Below are positions 38,907 through 48,978 of a stretch of 64,000 bases of DNA, in pieces. Positions within the stretch are counted from its first letter, which is position 1. Each line of letters opens with the position of its first letter. The notes under the pieces were generated by a model, which saw only the letters and a list, made by a program, of their open reading frames with translations, ran no database searches and was not told where the DNA came from. This DNA is from Entomohabitans teleogrylli (GTDB taxonomy: Bacteria; Pseudomonadota; Gammaproteobacteria; Enterobacterales; Enterobacteriaceae), in contig NZ_LLXO01000016.1 of NCBI RefSeq assembly GCF_001484765.1, positions 86,744-150,743 of the forward strand, read 5' to 3'. The position numbers and the translations under genes are program-made.

Positions 38907-39731
38907 ATGGGCGAATTTGTTACTGAGGCCTGGCTCAGGGCGCATCACAGCCTGAGCGAAGGCAGCGAAATCCATCTTCCGGCAGATTGCCGCCTGACGC
39001 CGTCGGCCCGGGAATTGCTGGAGGCGCGCCGTCTGCGGGTGAAATTTCAGGATGCGCAGGGGCGGCTATTTATAGAGCGCCCGGGTGAGGACGGAGAGGC
39101 GGTGCGCGCAGCGGTTCACGGCCTGACCAGCGAGGCAACGCGTCGCGTCGCCTGCTGCGAACTGTGTCGCCAGGCGGTCAGTCAAAAGCCCGATACCCTT
39201 ACCCATCTCAATGCCGGGGTGATGGTGGCGAAAAACGATCCGCGTCTGGCGTTTCGGGCGGCGCTGGACAGCAGTATCGCGCTGACCGTGTGGCTACAGA
39301 CCGAAATGCACGGCGAGGTGCTGGTCTGGCTGAGCGATATCCGTTCGCTGCTTGGCAATATCATGCGCGCCGACGCGCTGGAAGAAACACTGGCGCCCCA
39401 GCACATTGCCGGTCTGGATGAGGCCGATATTCACCGTTTGTCCCATCAGCCGCTGCGCTGGCTGGGGCACGACCATCTGGTGCCGGAAGCCGTCCACGGC
39501 CGGGAGGTGGCGCAGCTTAACCTGTTGCGCGCCCGTATTCGCGAAACGGAAATCCAGGCCGCGCAGACGTTTATCGACGGCGCCTTTCACGTGGCGCGTC
39601 CGGATCTGTTACAGGCGCTGAACCGGCTTTCCAGCGCGGTATATGTGGCCATGATTCTCTGCCTTACCGCCGGCTGGGCGCAGATAGCCGCGCTGAAACA
39701 GCGCCTGCAGGAGGAATCTCATGCTGCTTAA
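38907..39731 (+). CDS. eutT: Cobalamin adenosyltransferase EutT
   Basis: A 274-residue ATP:corrinoid adenosyltransferase (E. coli 267) that makes adenosylcobalamin, the cofactor of EutBC. The metal site signature H-X11-CC-X2-C is intact: His71, Cys83, Cys84 and Cys87 ([17 protein letters not shown]). The C-terminal helical bundle has [16 protein letters not shown] and [11 protein letters not shown]. The stop lies 11 bases inside eutD, giving coupling. Confidence 0.97.
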   Translation: MGEFVTEAWLRAHHSLSEGSEIHLPADCRLTPSARELLEARRLRVKFQDAQGRLFIERPGEDGEAVRAAVHGLTSEATRRVACCELCRQAVSQKPDTLTHLNAGVMVAKNDPRLAFRAALDSSIALTVWLQTEMHGEVLVWLSDIRSLLGNIMRADALEETLAPQHIAGLDEADIHRLSHQPLRWLGHDHLVPEAVHGREVAQLNLLRARIRETEIQAAQTFIDGAFHVARPDLLQALNRLSSAVYVAMILCLTAGWAQIAALKQRLQEESHAA

Positions 39732-40767
39732 ACGCTGTCGCGATGCGGCGTTACGCGCGCCGCGCCGGGTGGTGTTCCCGGATGCGCTGGATGTGCGGGT
39801 ACTGGAAGCGGCCCGGGAACTGTATCAGCAGAAGCTGGCCCATCCGCTGTTGGTAGCCAATCCCTTTGCCCTGCGCCACTTCGCGCTGATGCATAACATC
39901 AGCCTGAATGGTCTTACGGTGGTCGATCCGCAGGCGAATGACGCGGATCTGGCGCAGTTCGCCGGGCGGTTAACGGCGCGCCTCGGGGATAAAGCGCCAT
40001 CCGATCCCTGTCAGGCGCTGAGCCAGCCGCTGTGGTTCGCGGCGGCGCTGCTTGAGGCCGGCAGGGCGGATTTGTGTATCGCCGGCAATCTCTCTTCCAC
40101 GGCGGATGTACTGCGCGCCGGGCTGAAAGCGATCGGCCTGCAGGCGGGGGTAAAAACCCTTTCTTCACTGTTTTTAATGCTCCCGCAGGGCGACGGCGAG
40201 CCGCTGGGATTCGCCGATTGCAGCGTGGTGCCCCAGCCGACGGCGGCGCAGCTGGCGGATATCGCCATCAGCAGCGCCGCGACCTGGCAGGCGATTACCG
40301 GCGAAGAGGCGCGGGTGGCGATGCTCTCTTTCTCCAGTCGCGGTAGCGCCCGCCACCCTTGCGTGGCGCATGTACAACAGGCGACAGAAATCGTCCGCCA
40401 GCGCGCGCCGTGGCTGTGCGTGGACGGCGAATTGCAGTTTGACGCCGCCACGGTGCCCGGCGTGGCGCGCCAGAAAGCGCCGGACAGCGTTCTTGAAGGG
40501 CGCGCCAATGTGTTGATTTTTCCCTCGCTGGAGGCGGGCAATATTGGCTACAAAATCGCCCAGCGCCTCGGCGGATATCGGGCGCTCGGGCCGCTGATTC
40601 AGGGGCTCAACGCGCCGCTGCACGATCTTTCCCGGGGCTGTAGCGCCCGGGACATTTTTGAGCTGACGCTGGTGGCGCAAAGCCAGTGTCAGGCTGAAAA
40701 CGCCGGGGCCGCGCCCCGGACTACGCAAACTGTGTCATCACCGGTCCCACAGGGGATCCTAAGTTAA
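39721..40767 (+). CDS. eutD: Phosphotransacetylase EutD
   Basis: A 348-residue enzyme (E. coli 338) that converts acetyl-CoA to acetyl-phosphate and recycles CoA inside the microcompartment. Pta domain motifs: [53 protein letters not shown] and [19 protein letters not shown]. The last 20 residues after AQSQCQAE are a Thr/Pro-rich tail unlike E. coli. It overlaps eutT and precedes eutM by 12 bases. Confidence 0.97.
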   Translation: MLLKRCRDAALRAPRRVVFPDALDVRVLEAARELYQQKLAHPLLVANPFALRHFALMHNISLNGLTVVDPQANDADLAQFAGRLTARLGDKAPSDPCQALSQPLWFAAALLEAGRADLCIAGNLSSTADVLRAGLKAIGLQAGVKTLSSLFLMLPQGDGEPLGFADCSVVPQPTAAQLADIAISSAATWQAITGEEARVAMLSFSSRGSARHPCVAHVQQATEIVRQRAPWLCVDGELQFDAATVPGVARQKAPDSVLEGRANVLIFPSLEAGNIGYKIAQRLGGYRALGPLIQGLNAPLHDLSRGCSARDIFELTLVAQSQCQAENAGAAPRTTQTVSSPVPQGILS

Positions 40768-40779
40768 GAGGAAACAACC

Positions 40780-41073
40780 ATGGAAGCATTAGGAATGATC
40801 GAAACCAGGGGCCTGGTTGCATTAATCGAAGCCTCCGACGCGATGGTCAAGGCGGCCAGAGTCAAGCTGGTCGGCGTCAAACAGATCGGCGGCGGGCTGG
40901 TTACCGCCATGGTGCGCGGCGATGTGGCCGCCTGCAAAGCCGCCACCGATGCCGGCGCGGCAGCGGCGCAGCGCATTGGCGAGCTGGTGTCGGTACATGT
41001 CATCCCCCGTCCTCATGGCGATCTGGAAGAGGTATTCCCCATCAGCCTGAAAGGCGACAGCGGCAGTATCTGA
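40780..41073 (+). CDS. eutM: Major hexameric shell protein EutM
   Basis: A 97-residue BMC protein, same length as E. coli EutM, that builds the flat facets of the microcompartment. [28 protein letters not shown] and the pore-region helix [24 protein letters not shown] are nearly invariant in the family. Tandem hairpins follow the stop, probably to stabilise this highly needed message. Confidence 0.98.
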   Translation: MEALGMIETRGLVALIEASDAMVKAARVKLVGVKQIGGGLVTAMVRGDVAACKAATDAGAAAAQRIGELVSVHVIPRPHGDLEEVFPISLKGDSGSI

Positions 41074-41080
41074 TCAACGC

Positions 41081-41123
41081 CGTGACGTCAGGCGGTGACG
41101 TCACGTCGCTTTCCCGCTGCGAC
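41081..41123 (+). repeat. Two tandem hairpins between eutM and eutN
   Basis: The first is a perfect 10-bp stem (CGTGACGTCA / TGACGTCACG, loop GGCGG) at 41081-41105. The second is GTCGC / GCGAC at 41105-41123. There is no T run. They lie 7 bases after eutM inside the operon. Confidence 0.6.
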
Positions 41124-41166
41124 GGCGCCGGGAAGCGTGTTACCTGAACAGTGCGCGGAGGTAAAG

Positions 41167-41454
41167 ATGAAGCTGGCAGTCGTTACCGGACAGATTGTGT
41201 GTACCGTTCGTCACGGCGGGCTGGAACACGACAGGCTGCTGATCGTGGAGATTCTTGACCGACACGGTCAGCCCGGCGGCGAATGCGCGGTGGCGACCGA
41301 CAGTATCGGCGCCGGTAATGGCGAATGGGTTCTGGTGGTTAGCGGCAGTTCCGCCCGACGGGCGCACGGCGGGGAACATTCGCCGGTGGATCTTTGCGTC
41401 ATCGGTATTGTGGATGAGGCGGTTATCGGCAATCAGGTGATCTTCCATAAATAG
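41167..41454 (+). CDS. eutN: Pentameric vertex protein EutN
   Basis: A 95-residue CcmL/EutN-family protein that closes the vertices of the shell. It begins MKLAVVTGQIVCTVRH and contains LLIVEILD and GNGEWVLVVSGSSARRA. The start at 41167 follows GGAGGTAAAG; an in-frame ATG at 41095 runs through the hairpins. Product length equals E. coli EutN. eutE starts 10 bases on. Confidence 0.97.
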   Translation: MKLAVVTGQIVCTVRHGGLEHDRLLIVEILDRHGQPGGECAVATDSIGAGNGEWVLVVSGSSARRAHGGEHSPVDLCVIGIVDEAVIGNQVIFHK

Positions 41455-41464
41455 GACAGATGAA

Positions 41465-42877
41465 ATGGATCAACAAGCGATTGAACGGGTCGTCAGGGCG
41501 GTGCTGACCGGGATGCAGGACGCCGGCAAGGCGCAACCTGTTCCCTGCGCGCCGCTGAGCAGCGGCGTTTTTGCCAGTCTCGATGAAGCGGTCAGCGCGG
41601 CGACGCTGGCGCAAAAGCAGCTCAAAACCGTCGCGATGCGTCGCACGGTGGTGGCGGCCATCCGTCGCGCCGGCGAGCAGTACGCCCGGGAACTGGCGGA
41701 AATGGCGGTAGCGGAAACCGGTATGGGGCGGGTGGAGGACAAGTACGCCAAAAACCTGTCGCAGGCCCGGGGCACTCCTGGCGTGGAGTGCCTGTCGCCC
41801 CAGGTGCTGACCGGCGATAACGGACTGACGCTGATTGAAAACGCGCCCTGGGGCGTGGTGGCGTCGGTGACCCCCTCCACCAATCCGGCGGCGACGGTGA
41901 TCAACAACGCCATCAGCATGATCGCGGCGGGCAACAGCGTGGTGTTTGCCCCTCATCCGGCGGCGAAAAATGTCTCGCAGCGCACCATCGCGCTGCTTAA
42001 CGACGCCATTAGCGAGGCCGGCGGACCGGCGAATCTGCTGGTCACGGTGGCGAATCCGGATATTGAAACCGCGCAGCGGCTGTTTAAGTACCCGGGCATC
42101 GGGCTGTTGGTGGTGACCGGCGGTGAAGCGGTAGTGGAAGCGGCGCGCAAACACACCGATAAACGGCTGATCGCCGCCGGTTCCGGCAACCCGCCGGTGG
42201 TAGTGGATGAGAGCGCCGATCTGGCGCGGGCGGCGCGGGCCATCGTCCAGGGCGCCTCCTTCGATAACAATATTATCTGTGCCGACGAAAAAGTTTTGAT
42301 CGTGGTGGATAGCGTCGCCGACGCGCTGCTGGCGGAGATGGCGCGCCACGGGGCGGTGATGCTGGATACCGCCGCCGTACAGCGGTTGCAGCCACTGCTG
42401 CTGAAAAACATTGATAACAACGGCAATGGTCAGGTGAGCCGCGACTGGGTGGGGCGCGACGCAGCGAAAATCGCCGCCGCCGTTGGCCTGCAGGTGCCGG
42501 ACGCCACCCGCTTACTGCTGGCGGAAACCCCGGCCCACCACCCGTTTGCCGTTACGGAAATGATGATGCCGGTGCTGCCGGTGATCCGCGTCAGTAATGT
42601 CGATGAGGCGATTGCTCTGGCGGTGAAGCTGGAAGGCGGTCGCCACCATACCGCGGCGATGCACTCGCGCAATATTGACAACATGAACCAGATGGCCAAC
42701 GCCATCGATACCAGCATTTTTGTCAAAAATGGCCCGTGTATTGCAGGACTGGGGTTGGGAGGAGAAGGGTGGACCTCGATGACCATCACTACGCCGACCG
42801 GCGAGGGGGTGACTTCGGCGCGCACTTTTGTACGCCTGCGCCGCTGCGTTCTGGTGGACGGCTTGCGCATCGTTTAG
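41465..42877 (+). CDS. eutE: CoA-acylating acetaldehyde dehydrogenase EutE
   Basis: A 470-residue enzyme (E. coli 467) that oxidises acetaldehyde to acetyl-CoA with NAD. The N-terminal amphipathic helix MDQQAIERVVRAVL is an encapsulation peptide, strikingly like that of EutC. The catalytic cysteine lies in FDNNIICADEKVL; the NAD/CoA region is TPSTNPAATVINNAI. The C-terminus PTGEGVTSARTFVRLRRCVLVD matches E. coli. Confidence 0.98.
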   Translation: MDQQAIERVVRAVLTGMQDAGKAQPVPCAPLSSGVFASLDEAVSAATLAQKQLKTVAMRRTVVAAIRRAGEQYARELAEMAVAETGMGRVEDKYAKNLSQARGTPGVECLSPQVLTGDNGLTLIENAPWGVVASVTPSTNPAATVINNAISMIAAGNSVVFAPHPAAKNVSQRTIALLNDAISEAGGPANLLVTVANPDIETAQRLFKYPGIGLLVVTGGEAVVEAARKHTDKRLIAAGSGNPPVVVDESADLARAARAIVQGASFDNNIICADEKVLIVVDSVADALLAEMARHGAVMLDTAAVQRLQPLLLKNIDNNGNGQVSRDWVGRDAAKIAAAVGLQVPDATRLLLAETPAHHPFAVTEMMMPVLPVIRVSNVDEAIALAVKLEGGRHHTAAMHSRNIDNMNQMANAIDTSIFVKNGPCIAGLGLGGEGWTSMTITTPTGEGVTSARTFVRLRRCVLVDGLRIV

Positions 42878-42887
42878 GGGAGAGGGC

Positions 42888-43727
42888 ATGGAGCGTAGCG
42901 AACGACAGTGGCTGGCGCCGCGCCTTTCCCGGGCGGCTCAGTTGTGTAACCGAATGCCGGAAAACAGCGATGAAGCGCTGTGGCTGGGGATCGATCTCGG
43001 CACCTGCGATGTGGTGTCGGTGGTGGTCGATAGCCAGTGCCAGCCGCTGGCGGTGTGCCTGGACTGGGCCGATGTGGTGCGCGATGGCATTGTCTGGGAC
43101 TTTTTCGGGGCGGTGACCATTGTGCGCCGCCATCTGGACACCCTCGAAAAACAGCTCGGACGCCGGTTCACCCATGCCGCGACTTCGTTTCCGCCCGGCA
43201 CTGACGCGCGCATTTCCATCAATGTGCTGGAGTCGGCGGGGCTGGAAGTGAGCCGGGTGCTGGATGAGCCTTCGGCGGTCGCCGGTATGCTCGCCCTTGA
43301 CGGCGCCGCGGTAGTGGACATCGGCGGTGGCACTACCGGTATTGCCGTGGTGCGGCAGGGAGCGGTGATTTACTCCGGCGACGAAGCCACCGGCGGCCAC
43401 CACATCTCCCTGACCCTGGCCGGTAACCGCGGCATTGCTATTGAAGAGGCCGAGCAACTCAAGCGCCATGAAGGGCAGGCTATCTGGCCGGTCGTGCGTC
43501 CGGTGTACGAAAAAATGGCCGATATTGTCGCCCGCCATATTGCTGCCTATCCGGTGAACGACCTGTGGCTGGCCGGCGGATCCTGTATGCAGCCCGGGGT
43601 TATCGAACTGTTCCGCCAGCGTTTTCCGGGACTGACGGTCCATCTGCCGGAACACGCCATCTTTATGACGCCGCTGGCCATTGCCGACAGCGGCATTCGC
43701 GCGACGGAGGGCTGTTATGCACGCTGA
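42888..43727 (+). CDS. eutJ: EutJ, chaperone-like ASKHA protein
   Basis: A 279-residue protein (E. coli 278) of the Hsp70/actin-like fold: GIDLGTCDVVSVVVD is phosphate loop 1, VVDIGGGTTGIAVV loop 2, and ESAGLEVSRVLDEPSAVAGML precedes it. It is presumed to be a chaperone for microcompartment or enzyme assembly, but its role is unproved. It starts at 42888, 10 bases after eutE; an in-frame codon at 42828 lies inside eutE. Its end overlaps eutG by 11 bases. Confidence 0.95.
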   Translation: MERSERQWLAPRLSRAAQLCNRMPENSDEALWLGIDLGTCDVVSVVVDSQCQPLAVCLDWADVVRDGIVWDFFGAVTIVRRHLDTLEKQLGRRFTHAATSFPPGTDARISINVLESAGLEVSRVLDEPSAVAGMLALDGAAVVDIGGGTTGIAVVRQGAVIYSGDEATGGHHISLTLAGNRGIAIEEAEQLKRHEGQAIWPVVRPVYEKMADIVARHIAAYPVNDLWLAGGSCMQPGVIELFRQRFPGLTVHLPEHAIFMTPLAIADSGIRATEGCYAR

Positions 43728-44901
43728 TCTTCAACAGGCGCTGTATCTGGCGCTGGACCAGATGAACGCCGGGCGGGTGACCACCTTTGCTGTGCCGCCG
43801 GTGATACTCAGCGGCGCCGGGGCCAGCGCGCGCTGCGGCGAGTTACTGCGCCAGCGCGGCCAGAAACATGTGCTGGTGATGGTGGATAGCGTCGTCTGGC
43901 ATTCCGGCGCTGCCGATGCGCTGGCGCGCAGCCTTAACCGCTACGTGATTGCCCGCGAAATCTGGCCGTGTCCGGCGGGAGAACCCTGCGATACCGATGT
44001 GGCGGCGGCTGTCGCCCGGCTGCATGAACGACAGTGCGACGGCATTGTGGCGCTGGGGGGCGGTTCGGTCCTCGACGCCGCCAAAGCGGTGGCGGTACTG
44101 GCGACCAACCCGGGGCTCGATCTGGCGCAACTGAACGCCGCCAGCGCGCTGCGGCCGCGTCTGCCGTTGACCGCTATTCCCACCACCGCCGGTAGCGGAT
44201 CCGAAAGTACCAGCGTGACGGTAATCATCGACGCCGCCACTCATCATAAGCGGGTGCTGGCGCATGCGACGCTGATGCCGGATGCGGCGATTCTCGATCC
44301 GCTGTTGACGCTGGGAGTGCCGGCGGCGGTGACGGCGATGACCGGCATCGATGCGCTGACCCATGCCATTGAAGCCAGCGTAGCGCGCCACGGCACGCCG
44401 CTGACGCAGTGCCTTGCGCTACAGGCGGTACGCATGATAGGCGAATCCCTGCGTCTGGCGGTCGGCTGCGGCGACAACCTGGCGGCCCGGGAAGCCATGC
44501 TGCTGGCCTCGGGAATGGCCGGAATGGCGTTTTCCAGCGCCGGGCTGGGGCTGTGCCACGCCACGGCGCACCAGATTGGCGCCGCCTATCGCATCCCCCA
44601 CGGGATGGCCAACGCCATCATGCTGCCGGCGGTGATGAATTATAACCGCCTGGCCTGTCAGGAGACCTATGCGCGCATCGGTCTGGCCCTGACTCAGCGC
44701 CACGGCGACGCTCTGGCGGCGATTGCCGCCGTCGAACAGCTGATTGCGGAAGTCGAGCTGGAGGGCGATCTCAGCGCGATCGGCGCCAGGGAAGCCGACT
44801 TTGCCGGGTTTGCCCGGGATGCCCTGAATGATGTCTGCATTACCACTAATCCACGCACTGTAACGGAAGCCCGGATTATCGCGCTGTATCAGGCCTCCTG
44901 A
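43717..44901 (+). CDS. eutG: Alcohol dehydrogenase EutG
   Basis: A 394-residue iron-type (class III) alcohol dehydrogenase that reduces acetaldehyde to ethanol and regenerates NAD inside the microcompartment. NAD motif ALGGGSVLDAAKAVAV, TTAGSGSESTSV, and metal ligands in ATAHQIGAAYRIPHGMANAIMLP. The N-terminal MHADLQQALYLALDQM can form an amphipathic helix. It is intact, unlike E. coli K-12, where a prophage splits the nearby eutB/A region. Confidence 0.96.
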   Translation: MHADLQQALYLALDQMNAGRVTTFAVPPVILSGAGASARCGELLRQRGQKHVLVMVDSVVWHSGAADALARSLNRYVIAREIWPCPAGEPCDTDVAAAVARLHERQCDGIVALGGGSVLDAAKAVAVLATNPGLDLAQLNAASALRPRLPLTAIPTTAGSGSESTSVTVIIDAATHHKRVLAHATLMPDAAILDPLLTLGVPAAVTAMTGIDALTHAIEASVARHGTPLTQCLALQAVRMIGESLRLAVGCGDNLAAREAMLLASGMAGMAFSSAGLGLCHATAHQIGAAYRIPHGMANAIMLPAVMNYNRLACQETYARIGLALTQRHGDALAAIAAVEQLIAEVELEGDLSAIGAREADFAGFARDALNDVCITTNPRTVTEARIIALYQAS

Positions 44902-44941
44902 ACGGGAAGATAAACGCCTCACGGCGCAAGGAGAACAGGCT

Positions 44942-46189
44942 ATGGGAATTAACGACATTATCATGTACATCATGATGATATTTATGCTGATTGCCGCCGT
45001 TGACCGCATATTCGCCCAGTTTGGCGGCTCGGAACTGATCCTCGGTAAAATCGGCCTCGGTAAGCTAGGTAAGAGCATTGATGGCTCCGGCGGCCAGTTT
45101 GAAGAAGGTTTTATGGCCATGGGAGCGCTGGGGCTGGCGATGGTCGGGATGACGGCTCTGGCGCCGGTGCTGGCTTTCCTGCTGGGGCCGGTGGTGATCC
45201 CACTGTATGAAATGCTCGGCGCTAACCCGGCGATGTTTGCCGGTACTCTGTTGGCCTGCGATATGGGCGGCTTCTTCCTTGCCAAAGAGCTGGCGGGCGG
45301 GGACATCGCCGCCTGGCTCTATTCCGGCCTGATCCTCGGCGCGATGATGGGGCCGACGATTGTCTTTTCGATCCCGGTGGCGCTGGGCATTATCGAACCT
45401 TCTGACCGCCGCTATCTGGCGCTGGGGGTACTGGCCGGTATCGTTACTATTCCCATTGGCTGTATCGCCGGCGGGCTGGTAGCGATGTACTCCGGCGTCG
45501 AGGTTAACGGCCAGCCGGTCACTTTCACCCTGGCGATGATCCTGATGAACATGATTCCGGTCTTAATTGTCGCGATACTGGTGGCGCTGGGCCTGAAGTT
45601 CATTCCGGAAAAGATGATTAACGGCTTCCAGATTTTCGCCAAAATTCTGGTGGCCATCATCACTATCGGGCTGGCGGCGGCGGTAGTGAAATTCCTGGTA
45701 GGCTGGACGCTGATCCCCGGGCTGGATCCGATCTTTATGAGCGAAGGGGATACCCCGGGCCAGGTGATGCGCGCCATTGAAGTGATCGGCTCTATCTCCT
45801 GTGTGCTGCTCGGCGCCTACCCGATGGTGCTGCTGCTCACCCGCTGGTTTGAAAAGCCGCTGATGCGCGTCGGCAGCCTGCTGAAAGTCAACAACATGGC
45901 GGCAGGGGGGATGGTGGCGACACTGGCCAACAACATTCCGATGTTCGGCATGATGAAACACATGGACGCCCGGGGCAAAGTGATTAACTGCGCCTTTGCC
46001 GTCTCCGCCGCTTTCGCTCTTGGTGACCATCTGGGTTTCGCCGCCGCCAATATGTCGCCGATGATCTTCCCGATGATTGTCGGCAAGCTGGTGGGGGGGA
46101 TCACCGCCATCGGCGTCGCCATGATGCTGGTGCCGAAAGAAGCGCCTGAGCAGCGCGTTCACGACGCCGCGTCGGAGCTCCCGTCGTGA
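44942..46189 (+). CDS. eutH: Ethanolamine permease EutH
   Basis: A 415-residue membrane protein (E. coli 408) with about ten hydrophobic helices starting MGINDIIMYIMMIFMLIAAVDR. Family segments include GALGLAMVGMTALAPVLAFLLGPVV and GGMVATLANNIPMFGMMKHMD. It is needed for ethanolamine entry when the protonated form dominates at low pH or concentration. It follows eutG by 40 bases and overlaps eutA by four (GTGA). Confidence 0.97.
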   Translation: MGINDIIMYIMMIFMLIAAVDRIFAQFGGSELILGKIGLGKLGKSIDGSGGQFEEGFMAMGALGLAMVGMTALAPVLAFLLGPVVIPLYEMLGANPAMFAGTLLACDMGGFFLAKELAGGDIAAWLYSGLILGAMMGPTIVFSIPVALGIIEPSDRRYLALGVLAGIVTIPIGCIAGGLVAMYSGVEVNGQPVTFTLAMILMNMIPVLIVAILVALGLKFIPEKMINGFQIFAKILVAIITIGLAAAVVKFLVGWTLIPGLDPIFMSEGDTPGQVMRAIEVIGSISCVLLGAYPMVLLLTRWFEKPLMRVGSLLKVNNMAAGGMVATLANNIPMFGMMKHMDARGKVINCAFAVSAAFALGDHLGFAAANMSPMIFPMIVGKLVGGITAIGVAMMLVPKEAPEQRVHDAASELPS

Positions 46190-47589
46190 AACTCCATGAA
46201 CTGCTGAGCGTCGGCATTGATATCGGCACCACCACCACCCAGGTGATTTTCTCGCGCCTGGCGCTGGTCAACCGCGCCGCGGTTTCCCAGGTACCGCGCT
46301 ATGAGTTCGTGAAGCGCGAGATCATCTGGCAGAGCCCGGTGTGCTTTACGCCAGTGGATTTCGCCGGCGCCCTGCGCGAAGCGGATCTGCTGGATCTGAT
46401 TCTGCAACAGTATCAGGCCGCCGGCATTGCGCCACAACAGATAGACTCCGGCGCCATCATCATCACCGGCGAGAGCGCAAAAACCCGTAATGCCCGGCCG
46501 ACTATTCTGGCGCTGGCTCAGCAACTGGGGGATTTCGTGGTGGCCAGCGCCGGGCCGCATCTGGAGTCGGTGATTGCCGGATACGGCGCCGGGGCGCAGA
46601 CCCTGTCGCAGCAGCAGCTATGCCGGGTGATGAATATCGATATCGGCGGCGGGACCGCCAACTATGTGGTGTTTGACGCCGGCCAGGTGAGCGGAACCGC
46701 CTGCATTAACGTCGGCGGCCGCTTGCTGGAAACCGATGCTCAGGGGCGGGTGCTGCGCGCCCATGCGCCCGGCCAGTTAATCGTCGATACGCTGTTCGGC
46801 GCCGGTTGCGATCCCCGTCAGCTCGACGCCGCCCGCCTTGAACAGGTGGCGGATCGCATGGCGACGCTGATTCTTGAAGGGGTAACCGGCCAGCTCAGCC
46901 CGCTGGGGCAACAGCTCATGATGACCCGCCCCCTGCCGCCGGGGCGACAGCCCGACCTGATCACGCTTTCCGGCGGCGTCGGCGAATGCTGGCGCCAGCC
47001 GCCGGAGCAGCCGTTTTGCTTCGGCGATCTCGGTCCGCTGCTGGCCCGGGCGCTGCGCCGCCATCGGCAATGGCAGGCGCTGCCGCTGCGCGCGCCGGCC
47101 CAGACAGTGCGCGCCACGGTGATCGGCGCCGGCGCCCATACCCTGTCCCTGTCCGGCAGCACTATCTGGCTGGATAGCGTCACGCTGCCATTGCGCAATA
47201 TCCCGGTGGTGTTTGCCGGCGGCGAAGACCGGCTGGTAGCGCGCTGGGAGCAGGCGATTGAGCAGATGGATCTCCTGGCCGCCACGGACAGTTACGCGCT
47301 GGCGCTACCGGATACGCTGCCGGTGACATATCACTCGGTACAACTGGCGATACAGGCGCTGGGCGAATTTCATCGCCGCTGGCCGACGGCGCAGCCGCTG
47401 CTGGTGGTCGCCCGCCAGGATTTTGGCAAAGCGCTGGGCATGCTGCTGCGTCCGCAACTGGCCGGGCGCCAGCTTGCTGTGATTGACGAGGTACATACCC
47501 GCCCCGGCGATTTTATTGATATCGGCGCGCCGCTGTTTGGCGGCGCTGTGGTGCCGGTCACCATTAAATCACTCGCATTTCCTTCCTGA
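46186..47589 (+). CDS. eutA: Ethanolamine ammonia-lyase reactivase EutA
   Basis: A 467-residue protein, same length as E. coli, that removes damaged cobalamin from EutBC using ATP. ASKHA motifs: VGIDIGTTTTQVIFSRL at the N-terminus and MNIDIGGGTANYVVFDAG in the middle, with ITLSGGVGECW. The start is GTG overlapping the eutH stop, so it depends on translational coupling. Confidence 0.97.
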   Translation: MKLHELLSVGIDIGTTTTQVIFSRLALVNRAAVSQVPRYEFVKREIIWQSPVCFTPVDFAGALREADLLDLILQQYQAAGIAPQQIDSGAIIITGESAKTRNARPTILALAQQLGDFVVASAGPHLESVIAGYGAGAQTLSQQQLCRVMNIDIGGGTANYVVFDAGQVSGTACINVGGRLLETDAQGRVLRAHAPGQLIVDTLFGAGCDPRQLDAARLEQVADRMATLILEGVTGQLSPLGQQLMMTRPLPPGRQPDLITLSGGVGECWRQPPEQPFCFGDLGPLLARALRRHRQWQALPLRAPAQTVRATVIGAGAHTLSLSGSTIWLDSVTLPLRNIPVVFAGGEDRLVARWEQAIEQMDLLAATDSYALALPDTLPVTYHSVQLAIQALGEFHRRWPTAQPLLVVARQDFGKALGMLLRPQLAGRQLAVIDEVHTRPGDFIDIGAPLFGGAVVPVTIKSLAFPS

Positions 47590-47600
47590 GGGAACGTTTT

Positions 47601-48962
47601 ATGAAACTGAAAACTACGTTGTTTGGCAATGTCTGGCAGTTCAGGGATGTAAAGGAGGTTCTGGCTAAAGCGAATGAGCTGCGTTCCGGCGACATTCTGG
47701 CCGGGGTGGCGGCGGAAAGTTCACAGCAGCGGGTGGCGGCGAAACAGGTCCTCTCGGAGATGACCGTCGCGGATGTACGCAACAACCCGGTAGTGCCCTA
47801 TGAAGAGGACTGCGTGACGCGCATTATCCAGGATGACATCAACGAAACCGCCTATCAGCGGGTGCAGCACTGGACTATCGGCGAGCTGCGCGAACACCTG
47901 CTCAGCGATGAGACCTCGCAGGACGATATCGCGTTTATTCGCAAAGGGCTGAGTTCGGAAGTGGTGGCGGCGGTCGCGAAAATCAGTTCTAACGCCGATC
48001 TGATCTACGGCGCGAAAAAGATGCCGGTGGTGAAGAAAGCCAATACTACCATTGGCCTGCCCGGTACCTTCAGCGCCCGCCTGCAGCCTAACGACACCCG
48101 GGATGACGTGAAGAGCATTGCCGCGCAAATCTATGAGGGGCTGTCGTTCGGCGTCGGCGATGCGGTGATAGGCGTCAATCCGGTGACTGATGATGTGGAA
48201 AACCTTAGCCGGGTGCTGGATACCATCTATGAGGTTATCGACAAGTTTTCGATCCCTACTCAGGGCTGCGTGCTGTCCCACGTCACCACACAAATTGAGG
48301 CGATCAAGCGCGGCGCGCCCGGCGGGCTGATCTTCCAGAGTATCTGCGGCAGCGAAAAAGGGCTGAAAGAGTTCGGCGTCGAGCTGGCAATGCTCGATGA
48401 GGCCCGGGCGGTGGGGGCGGAATACAACCGTATCGCCGGCGAAAACTGCCTCTACTTTGAAACCGGTCAGGGGTCGGCGCTGTCCGCCGGGGCTAATTTT
48501 GGCGCCGATCAGGTCACCATGGAGGCGCGCAACTATGGTCTTGCCCGCCACTACGATCCTTTCCTGGTCAATACCGTGGTGGGATTTATCGGCCCGGAAT
48601 ATCTGTACAACGACAGGCAGATCATTCGCGCCGGGCTGGAAGATCACTTTATGGGCAAACTGAGCGGTATTTCGATGGGCTGTGACTGTTGCTATACCAA
48701 CCACGCCGACGCCGACCAGAACCTCAATGAAAACCTGATGATCCTGCTGGCCACCGCCGGGTGTAACTACATCATGGGGATGCCGCTGGGGGACGACATC
48801 ATGCTTAATTACCAGACCACCGCTTTCCACGACACCGCCACTGTGCGCCAGTTGCTGAATCTGCGTCCGTCGCCGGAATTCGAACTCTGGCTGGAGCGGA
48901 TGGGGTTGATGGTGAATGGCCGCCTGACCGCGCGCGCCGGCGACCCATCCATATTCTTCTGA
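47601..48962 (+). CDS. eutB: Ethanolamine ammonia-lyase large subunit EutB
   Basis: A 453-residue subunit (same as E. coli) holding the substrate site of the adenosylcobalamin-dependent lyase that splits ethanolamine to acetaldehyde and ammonia. The TIM-barrel sequence is highly conserved, with [51 protein letters not shown] and [18 protein letters not shown]. It follows eutA by 11 bases and is uninterrupted. Confidence 0.99.
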   Translation: MKLKTTLFGNVWQFRDVKEVLAKANELRSGDILAGVAAESSQQRVAAKQVLSEMTVADVRNNPVVPYEEDCVTRIIQDDINETAYQRVQHWTIGELREHLLSDETSQDDIAFIRKGLSSEVVAAVAKISSNADLIYGAKKMPVVKKANTTIGLPGTFSARLQPNDTRDDVKSIAAQIYEGLSFGVGDAVIGVNPVTDDVENLSRVLDTIYEVIDKFSIPTQGCVLSHVTTQIEAIKRGAPGGLIFQSICGSEKGLKEFGVELAMLDEARAVGAEYNRIAGENCLYFETGQGSALSAGANFGADQVTMEARNYGLARHYDPFLVNTVVGFIGPEYLYNDRQIIRAGLEDHFMGKLSGISMGCDCCYTNHADADQNLNENLMILLATAGCNYIMGMPLGDDIMLNYQTTAFHDTATVRQLLNLRPSPEFELWLERMGLMVNGRLTARAGDPSIFF

Positions 48963-48978
48963 TTACGGGGAACCTACC

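Noticed and set aside
44942..46189. eutH frame as a disrupted or prophage-split part of the eut operon
   Set aside because: All eut frames are intact with short gaps or overlaps; the prophage break known in E. coli K-12 eut is absent.
47721..48830. 369-codon open frame on the minus strand
   Set aside because: Antisense to eutB, which is certain; no ribosome site and His/Arg-rich shadow composition.
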